Shown one piece after another: positions 6,001-10,443 of a stretch of 10,443 bases of DNA (its first letter is position 1; the number at the start of each line of letters is the position of its first letter). The stretch lies in assembly GCA_023416695.1 (NCBI GenBank), contig JAEZGY010000093.1:1-10443 (forward strand), in the 5' to 3' direction. The notes under the pieces are model-generated. The model saw nothing but the letters and a program-made list of their open reading frames with translations. It was not told the DNA's origin and did no database searches. Source of the stretch: Bacillota bacterium (GTDB lineage: Bacteria > Bacillota > Clostridia > Lachnospirales > Lachnospiraceae). A program made the translations under genes and the position numbers.

Positions 6001-6672
6001 GTCAATGTTGTTGCTTCAGGATCTATTGCAAGAGATAACTTTACTGGAGAGATATCTAGAGTTGGAGATCAACTTATTATCAATAATCCATTTCAACCAG
6101 CATACAGACAGTTTACAATCATGCCTCACAACGGAATCTACCTGGAAGATAAAGAGGGACGATTATTACCAAGAATGTACTTTGAGCCTGCCGTAGGACC
6201 TACAGCAGAACGGTATGATACAGAGGATCAAGGCATGAAGGGATATAATCTTCGTTCTGAACCATTCTACAATCGACTAAGAAGAAATGATGTAGTAAGT
6301 GAAGTCTTTGCATCGCTTACACAGAATAAGAGGGATCCTCTGACACCAATCTTTTATACAAGAAGTGGAGATCCTAAGGTAATCAATGTGATTATGCCGG
6401 GAGATCGTGGTCGTGCAACTTCCTTTGGTATTCATAATAATCTAGCATATGAAGATAGTAATTATTTATCCTCTCGAATTAAAGGTATCACAAGTGCCGT
6501 TACAGTAGGAGATACCTTTGAACGAAAGCTACTAGATTATACGGAATATGTAGAAGAACAGCCAGGGGACTATATGTATCAATCTGCAAACATTACTTGG
6601 GATATTGAACAAGGAATGTGGGGCATGATGCGTGTAGTTGACGAGAAGGCATATGAGATATGTAAACTTTAG
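3037..6672 (+). CDS. mnxG: MnxG-like six-domain multicopper oxidase (putative spore manganese oxidase)
   Basis: A 1211-aa, ceruloplasmin-like protein, close to the ~1217-aa length I recall for MnxG, the Mn(II) oxidase of Bacillus spores. It is three repeats of a two-cupredoxin unit, each opening with an R-x-[FY]-[DH]-[IV] strand and a D-P-x-G segment (about residues 3, 445 and 836). Copper motifs are HIFHLH (281-286), HCHLYPHFDEGM (334-345), HVH (528-530) and HDH (574-576). The type 1 site is therefore H281, C335, H340 and probably M345. The trinuclear site uses H284, H286, H334, H336, H528, H530, H574 and H576. The equivalent positions in the other repeats have lost their ligands. No signal peptide is present, as expected for a protein made in the mother cell and assembled on the spore. 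AGGAGG precedes the ATG. Multicopper oxidase identity is very strong and MnxG subfamily strong; Mn(II) as substrate is inferred. Confidence 0.9.
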   Translation: MIRHFDVTAIKIHIVYNKYGDVDPNGLMYVLDENKSIVEKRVKECPHTYVDLVQPLVIRVNQYDTLEICFTNELCFPASINLKGLPGLIQTSDGAFVGYNEDSNVAPGKTAVYQWEAKTMGGFFFSDLGNPLSSELGSNIHGLFGAVIVEAPGSTWTDPHTGVMLHSGVFADIHHPFLPDFREYVTLFHDEAPVQNRFLEPPWDPMMNMIGMTHSINYRSEPMRNRLNLIEQGIVCPTCIGEEVHHDSWVFGDPPPTILPRAYIGDPIRWYAISAGMKETHIFHLHLQQWNSTREDPGTDYLDSIAIGPGEVYDLDVAYGAGSLQKAYGDTIYHCHLYPHFDEGMWGIHRIHDVLEDGTRHYPDGTRITRLVPLPDRIAPPRPTKEKPGFPLFIPGTVGECAPVPPIGWDRCFPITKLEENALVKDWEVGALFVNPVQKGAKLRRYDIVAIQLDIKYNEANWHDPEGRIYVLKEDEEAIRCGKKRPEPLYIHVLPYENIEIHFTNKLPEQLGPNAFQTLTETLFCSTHVHLVKFDVLSSDGANTGWNYFTGAAHNQTVVFRWYADMELRACLFHDHLFALNNQLHGLFGGMIVEPEGSVFRNSHTGKKALIGSQLAIENPFIPDFREFNLTVADWIPAYNGCNQPLNPPEMPGMMEDWGIMAFNYASAPFPVRGGDPAYVFSSFVHGDPWTPVFEGYVGDPVRIRLLDGSHEESHAINFNRFKWRKEYKNVNSKSVQQQHIGISEAFTLQFDLEGVKDNKSQKDFDVLYYSGGMDDLWLGVWGLLRVHGSCDKCLYPLKDRPRLPKLKEKESLRKDTTKKPIEQSVCPVKEGIKIRKYHIAAVHTDIIYNKFLDHDPYGITFVLYEDAKKVLCGELNPKQLILTVNEGEVLEITLTNLLPEKLDIPQFPEVPVMRPWPYSNRIGIHSSGAIYDVRTSDGVNVGYNPEQTVGPGETIVYQWFYPEDTKQALLIDLVDTMNHRKHGAFGAVNVVASGSIARDNFTGEISRVGDQLIINNPFQPAYRQFTIMPHNGIYLEDKEGRLLPRMYFEPAVGPTAERYDTEDQGMKGYNLRSEPFYNRLRRNDVVSEVFASLTQNKRDPLTPIFYTRSGDPKVINVIMPGDRGRATSFGIHNNLAYEDSNYLSSRIKGITSAVTVGDTFERKLLDYTEYVEEQPGDYMYQSANITWDIEQGMWGMMRVVDEKAYEICKL

Positions 6673-6832
6673 GAGCCTAATTTTAGGAATGAGAGAAGGA
6701 GCTTAGGTATTAAGCTCCTTCTTTTTGATACAGCAGCATATTAGATGTAATTACTACACTATTTATAAGTAAATCCAATTAGTCTATATCATTATATAAG
6801 TAGTAAAAATATATAAACAATAGTTTAGTTAA
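6673..6832. other. Intergenic region between Mnx-like operon and transporter operon
   Basis: The gene-free stretch runs 337 bases from 6673 to 7009. Its left part holds a small CCTAAttTTAGG palindrome at 6676-6687, the operon terminator at 6694-6726, and about 100 very AT-rich bases (6727-6832) in which I see no gene, repeat or RNA. The right part holds the promoter and structured leader listed separately. Confidence 0.6.
6694..6726 (+). terminator. Intrinsic terminator of the Mnx-like operon
   Basis: AGAAGGAGCTTA (6694-6705) pairs perfectly with TAAGCTCCTTCT (6711-6722) around a 5-nt loop, followed by TTTT. It lies 21 nt after the oxidase stop codon and is a textbook rho-independent terminator, marking the operon end. 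Confidence 0.9.
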
Positions 6833-6861
6833 TTGACTTTTATAGTGTAATATGCTAAAAT
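6833..6861 (+). promoter_or_regulatory. Sigma-A promoter of the peptide-transporter operon
   Basis: TTGACT (6833-6838) and TAAAAT (6856-6861) are separated by 17 nt, each 5 of 6 to consensus, with a TG two bases before the -10. Transcription would start near 6868, giving a leader of about 140 nt. This is the best vegetative promoter in the window. Confidence 0.75.
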
Positions 6862-6879
6862 GACTGTGTTTCAGTGCGA

Positions 6880-6990
6880 GGGTGTGCAGCAGAAAATTAC
6901 TGCTGCTCTTTTGCATTTTGCACACCCATCAAGATGGGGAGTAACAATGCATCGCGTAGATAGTATGCGCGAAGGCAAAGTGAGAAGAAA
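6880..6990 (+). promoter_or_regulatory. Structured 5' leader of the transporter operon (possible attenuator)
   Basis: GGGTGTGC (6880-6887) can pair with GCACACCC (6920-6927), enclosing GCAGCAG (6886-6892) and CTGCTGC (6900-6906), which form their own stem followed by TCTTTTG. The last three bases of the outer stem also belong to CCCATCAAGATGGG (6925-6938), a competing short hairpin. A third stem is TCGCG/CGCGA around 6962-6982. The inner stem plus T-rich stretch resembles a weak terminator, so conditional termination is possible. I do not recognise a named riboswitch class, and no T-box or known aptamer core is evident. Confidence 0.45.
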
Positions 6991-7009
6991 TTATTAAAGG
7001 AGGAGATTT

Positions 7010-8635
7010 ATGAAAAAGGTAATATCGATCGTATTATGCTTAACAATGATTTTATCATTTGCTAGTTGTGGCAAATCCTCAGGAAGTGGTAGTAATACAT
7101 TTACCTTCGCATCTGAGTTAGACATTGTCACATTGGACTCTAGTTTATCCGATGATGGTATGTCATTTACTGCAATGCATGCTGTAATTGATGGCTTAAT
7201 GGGCCTCGATAAGGATGGTAAGATTGTACCGGCTATAGCAGAAAGCTATACTCTTAGCGATGACAAATTAGTGTATACATATAAGTTAAGAGATGCTAAG
7301 TGGTCCAATGGTACTAAAGTGACAGCCGATGATTTTGTGTATGCTTGGCAAAGAATTATTAAGAATGCTGGAAACTATGCCTACATGATGGGTAGCGATG
7401 GTGCAGCAGTATTAAATGCAAATGCATTAATGGCAAAACAAGGGGAAGGCCAAGAATTAACACAGGCAGACCTAGATACTCTTGGAGTAAAAGCTTTGGA
7501 TGAGAAGACATTAGAAGTTAAGATAGAACGTCCTTGTTCCTATTTTGATGAATTAATGACATTCCCTTGCTACTATCCAATTAACCGTGCTTATGCAGAG
7601 GAAAAAGGCGATCAGTATGCAAAGACAGCAGGGACTGTACTATCCAATGGTGCATTTATACTAAAGGAATGGACAATTAAGTCTAAGGCTGTATTTGAGA
7701 AGAATCCTGATTACTGGAACAAAGATGCAGTTAAGCTTGACAAACTTGTTATGACACTTGTTCAGGATCCAAAGACCGCAGCAGTAAACTTTGATTCTGG
7801 ATACAATGATTTTGCAATCATTAATTCCTCTCTTGTAGATAAATATAAGAGTTCAAAGGAATATCAAACATATTCAGATGGATATTTATTCTATCTTCAG
7901 TTGAATTTTAATAATGAAGTAATAGCCAATGCTAATATCCGCAAAGCCCTTTCTTTAGCAATTAACCGTACTGATTTTGCAGATAATGTATTAAAAGATG
8001 GTTCTAAAGAGACAAGTGGATTTGTACCTACTGGACTTTGCATCAATGATGGTATAGACTTTAGAGATAAAGCATCAGACTTTACAAGTTTTGATTTGAC
8101 AAAAGCACAGGAAGCATTTGATGCAGGCTTGAAGGAATTAGGAAAGGATTCTGTTACGATTAAATTATTATATGGTACAGACGAATCTCCAATGGATCAG
8201 ATGGCTACTTATTTACAGAATGCTTTTACCAAGATAAAAGGTCTAAATATTGAGATGGTTCCTACCACTAAGAAAGATAGAATTTATACCAAGCAGAAAA
8301 ATCGTGAGTTCGAAGTTGCCCTTACTCGTTGGGGACCAGATTACGGTGATGCTACTACATATTTAAACTTACTTCTTGATGGTAATTCCAATAACTATGG
8401 CGACTATAAGAGTGACGCATATATGGCTAAGATGGAAGAAGTAAAAACAACTGCTGATGCTACAGAGCGTTTTGGAAAGATGATTGAAGCAGAAAAGATT
8501 GCTTTGGACGATAATGCGGTTATCCCTGTTTTTGAAAAAGGTTCTGCTGTATTAATTCGTTCAGATGTTAAGAATTTGGTTCATCGTCCTGTTGGTGTAC
8601 CATATACCTTTAACTATGTGGAACTTACAAAGTAA
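7010..8635 (+). CDS. oppA: Peptide-binding lipoprotein of an ABC transporter (OppA-like, SBP family 5)
   Basis: A 541-aa extracellular solute-binding protein that would capture oligopeptides outside the membrane and hand them to the permeases encoded next. Residues 1-20 are a lipoprotein signal: MKK, a hydrophobic stretch, then the lipobox FASC with Cys20 as the lipid-modified residue. A Ser/Gly-rich linker (residues 23-28) follows. The family-5 signature spans about residues 77-115, with AESYTLSDDKLVYTYKLRDA and TADDFVYAWQR. Later segments typical of OppA/DppA are NPDYWNKDAVKLDKL, IRKALSLAINR and TRWGPDYGDATTYL. Length is normal. The start follows AAAGGAGG at a 7-nt spacing. It is the first gene of the operon, behind a sigma-A promoter and structured leader, and a hairpin after it probably lowers permease expression. 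Oligopeptide is the likeliest ligand; dipeptide or another family-5 ligand cannot be excluded. Confidence 0.9.
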   Translation: MKKVISIVLCLTMILSFASCGKSSGSGSNTFTFASELDIVTLDSSLSDDGMSFTAMHAVIDGLMGLDKDGKIVPAIAESYTLSDDKLVYTYKLRDAKWSNGTKVTADDFVYAWQRIIKNAGNYAYMMGSDGAAVLNANALMAKQGEGQELTQADLDTLGVKALDEKTLEVKIERPCSYFDELMTFPCYYPINRAYAEEKGDQYAKTAGTVLSNGAFILKEWTIKSKAVFEKNPDYWNKDAVKLDKLVMTLVQDPKTAAVNFDSGYNDFAIINSSLVDKYKSSKEYQTYSDGYLFYLQLNFNNEVIANANIRKALSLAINRTDFADNVLKDGSKETSGFVPTGLCINDGIDFRDKASDFTSFDLTKAQEAFDAGLKELGKDSVTIKLLYGTDESPMDQMATYLQNAFTKIKGLNIEMVPTTKKDRIYTKQKNREFEVALTRWGPDYGDATTYLNLLLDGNSNNYGDYKSDAYMAKMEEVKTTADATERFGKMIEAEKIALDDNAVIPVFEKGSAVLIRSDVKNLVHRPVGVPYTFNYVELTK

Positions 8636-8663
8636 GGCTCTACTAAGGGAAGAATGAAATAGG

Positions 8664-8702
8664 TACCTGTGGCAGAAGTACTTATGCCACAGGTATCTTT
8701 AT
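8664..8702 (+). terminator. Intercistronic hairpin between binding protein and permease genes
   Basis: TACCTGTGGCA (8664-8674) and TGCCACAGGTA (8685-8695) form a perfect 11-bp stem with a 10-nt loop, followed by TCTTTAT. The T-run is imperfect, so partial termination or 3'-end protection is likely. This would yield more binding protein than permease, the usual balance in such operons. Confidence 0.6.
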
Positions 8703-8763
8703 GTAGAAACATTTTATATTCAAAGGATGTGGGCGCAAAGTCGCTATAGAGAGGAGAAAAACT

Positions 8764-9708
8764 ATGGACAAGTCGATGTTTCGGTATATAGGCAGAAGAG
8801 TATTAATCTCTCTTTTGACATTACTCGTTATACTGACTGTACTATTTATTTTGGTAAAGTTGCTCCCAGGAACGCCATTTAATGATGAGAAGCTAACAGA
8901 AGGCCAAAGAGCAATCATTATGGCTAAGTATGGGCTAGATAAACCATTAATAGTGCAGTATTTTACCTACATAAAAAATATGCTGACGGGTGACTTTGGA
9001 ATCTCCTATTCACTTTTTAAAGAACTTCCTGTTTCCACGTTAGTTGGTCAAGCAGCAGGGATTTCATTTTCCCTTGGTATTGCAGCTGTTATTCTGGGCT
9101 CTATTTTTGGAATGATTTTGGGAATTATTGCAGCCTTAAATCAGAATAAATTTTGGGATACCTTTGCTACCATTATATCAGTTATTGGTGTAGCAATTCC
9201 TTCCTTTGTTTTTGCTATGTTACTGATGATTGTATTTGGTAGCGAACTACGTATACTACCTACTATTTTTAATAGTGATGATGTAATAACAACAAGTATT
9301 CTACCCGTAGTTGCATTATCTATGTCGGTTATTGCAAATGTTGCAAGATTTACACGTACAGAAATGATTTCTGTATTAAATAGTGATTATATTGAACTTG
9401 TGAAAGCAAAAGGATTAAGTCGTAATAAGGTTATTCGAAGCCATTGTCTACGAAATTCTCTAATTCCTGTTGTTACGGTACTTGGACCAATTTTAGTAAA
9501 TTTGATGACAGGAACCATGGTAGTAGAAAAGGTGTTTAGTATACCTGGACTTGGAAGACTATTAGTTGACAGTATTCAGGCAAATGACTACAATATTATT
9601 TTGGCTTGCTCCTTCTTATACAGCGCTATGTATATTATCATGATGCTGGTAATAGATATTTCTTATGGAATTATTGACCCAAGAATTCGATTAGGAAAGG
9701 AGGAATAA
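8764..9708 (+). CDS. oppB: Peptide ABC transporter permease, OppB-like
   Basis: A 314-aa inner-membrane permease with six predicted membrane segments. The first is at about residues 11-33, followed by a large external loop containing the family-typical KYGLDKPLIVQYFTYI and GDFGISYS. The cytoplasmic EAA loop, which docks on the ATPase, is around residues 195-235 (RFTRTEMISVL, then DYIELVKAKGLS, then HCLRNSLIPV). A further conserved segment is VFSIPGLGRLLVDSI (257-271). Length matches OppB/DppB. The ATG is supported by GAGGAG 8 nt upstream. The gene lies 128 nt after the binding-protein gene, across a hairpin, and 1 nt before the OppC-like gene, so B and C are translationally linked. Confidence 0.92.
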   Translation: MDKSMFRYIGRRVLISLLTLLVILTVLFILVKLLPGTPFNDEKLTEGQRAIIMAKYGLDKPLIVQYFTYIKNMLTGDFGISYSLFKELPVSTLVGQAAGISFSLGIAAVILGSIFGMILGIIAALNQNKFWDTFATIISVIGVAIPSFVFAMLLMIVFGSELRILPTIFNSDDVITTSILPVVALSMSVIANVARFTRTEMISVLNSDYIELVKAKGLSRNKVIRSHCLRNSLIPVVTVLGPILVNLMTGTMVVEKVFSIPGLGRLLVDSIQANDYNIILACSFLYSAMYIIMMLVIDISYGIIDPRIRLGKEE

Positions 9709-9709
9709 C

Positions 9710-10443
9710 ATGGAAATGTATGAATTTCTTCCTGATGATTTTACATTAGTAGGGGATAAAGTTGATATTAGTATTGATGAAGTTGCACCTTCTCGTCCAG
9801 CGTGGAAGGATGTTTTAAGTCGTTTTAGTAAGAATAAGGGTGCTGTATTTGGTTTGTCCTGTATTACCGTTATTTTACTTTTGGCAATTTTTGTTCCAAT
9901 GTTCTCCTCTTATGAATACGATGCGATAGATACCGCAAGTGCCAATATTAAGCCTAATGCAGCCCATTGGTTTGGAACGGACGAATTTGGTCGAGATTTA
10001 TTTGTTAGGTGCTTTAAGGGCGCTAGAATCTCTTTATTTATTGCGGTAGTAGCTGTTTTAATTGACTTTTTGGTAGGAATGATATATGGACTAATTTCTG
10101 GATTTTTTGGTGGAGTTGTAGATGCTATTTTACAACGTTTTCAAGAAATTATGAATTCCATTCCAACACTGGTTATCTTAATATTACTCTTAACAGTAAT
10201 GAAGCCTTCGTTGTTTACGGTAATCGTTGCTTTGGCATTTACAGAGTGGATAGCTATGAGTAGAATCACCAGGGCACAGGTGCTAAAGGTCAAGGAGGAT
10301 GAATATGTACTAGCCTCTAGAACACTAGGAGCATCCAATAAAAGATTGATATTTAAAGAAATTCTACCAAATATTTATGGGCAGCTTATTATTATGACCA
10401 TGATGACAATCCCAAATGCAATCTTTTATGAAGCCTATCTTGC
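9710..10443 (+). CDS. oppC: Peptide ABC transporter permease, OppC-like (3' end outside window)
   Basis: The frame opens at ATG 9710, one base after the oppB stop, with AGGAGG overlapping the end of oppB. It stays open to the window end, giving 244 residues of an expected ~300. The first 42 residues are a hydrophilic cytoplasmic tail, followed by the first membrane segment (about 45-66). The OppC signature HWFGTDEFGRDLF is at 86-98, and FKGARISLFIAVVAV follows. The EAA loop begins near residue 186 (TRAQVLKVKEDEYVLASRTL) and includes GASNKRLIFKEILPN. It would pair with the OppB-like protein to form the membrane channel. The ATPase genes (oppD/oppF type) are expected downstream, beyond the window. 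Confidence 0.92.
   Translation, partial: MEMYEFLPDDFTLVGDKVDISIDEVAPSRPAWKDVLSRFSKNKGAVFGLSCITVILLLAIFVPMFSSYEYDAIDTASANIKPNAAHWFGTDEFGRDLFVRCFKGARISLFIAVVAVLIDFLVGMIYGLISGFFGGVVDAILQRFQEIMNSIPTLVILILLLTVMKPSLFTVIVALAFTEWIAMSRITRAQVLKVKEDEYVLASRTLGASNKRLIFKEILPNIYGQLIIMTMMTIPNAIFYEAYL

Noticed and set aside
3037..6672. Large oxidase as a nitrite reductase or a secreted laccase
   Set aside because: Two-domain or three-domain laccases and nitrite reductases are far shorter. The six-domain layout, permuted motif order and lack of a signal peptide fit MnxG better.
6676..6687. CCTAAttTTAGG palindrome after the oxidase stop codon as a terminator
   Set aside because: The stem is only 5 bp with a 2-nt loop and no T-run. 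The strong hairpin at 6694-6726 is the real terminator.
6880..6927. Leader hairpin as a T-box or named riboswitch
   Set aside because: I see no T-box sequence, no specifier loop and no core of a riboswitch class I know. It is kept only as an unnamed structured leader.
1..10443. CRISPR arrays, tRNA or rRNA genes, transposases or phage genes
   Set aside because: No regular direct-repeat arrays, no rRNA or tRNA-like sequence, and no transposase or integrase frame was seen on either strand.

Overview
The window looks like a chromosomal segment of a low-GC, endospore-forming, anaerobic Firmicute. A clostridium of the Lachnospiraceae type is my best guess. The reasons are the AT-rich sequence, strong AGGAGG ribosome binding sites, promoter-like sites resembling sporulation sigma-factor consensus sequences, and a fumarate-reductase-like flavoprotein. 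No species can be fixed from the sequence alone.

Layout. (i) 1-902 is the 3' part of an FAD-dependent reductase of the fumarate/urocanate reductase family, closed by a clear terminator (945-981). (ii) 1010-1771 holds three small genes: a 51-aa helical protein on the minus strand, a CsbD-family protein on the plus strand, and a 27-aa peptide gene on the minus strand. The two minus-strand genes have good ribosome binding sites and share an ACATACTAA element resembling the -10 region of a sigma-G (forespore) promoter. (iii) 1946-6672 is a tightly spaced four-gene operon. It encodes a Cys-rich 159-aa protein, two small related proteins (112 and 75 aa), and a 1211-aa six-cupredoxin-domain multicopper oxidase. 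The last three match the MnxE/MnxF/MnxG manganese-oxidase complex known from Bacillus spores. The operon has a mother-cell (sigma-E/K-like) promoter and ends in a strong terminator. (iv) 6833-10443 is a peptide-type ABC transporter operon: a sigma-A promoter, a structured ~140-nt leader, an OppA-like lipoprotein, a hairpin, an OppB-like permease, and an OppC-like permease cut by the window end.

How the parts work together. The centre of interest is the putative MnxEFG-type oxidase. All ten expected copper ligands are present, confined to domains 2 and 3 of the large subunit. The large subunit has no secretion signal, and a sporulation promoter precedes the operon. The simplest reading is an enzyme made in the mother cell and deposited on the outer spore layers, as in marine Bacillus. 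The surprise is an O2-consuming metal oxidase in what looks like an anaerobe. The small divergent gene 1688-1771, with a near-perfect sigma-G promoter, suggests the neighbourhood is a sporulation island. The flanking reductase and peptide transporter look like ordinary vegetative genes.
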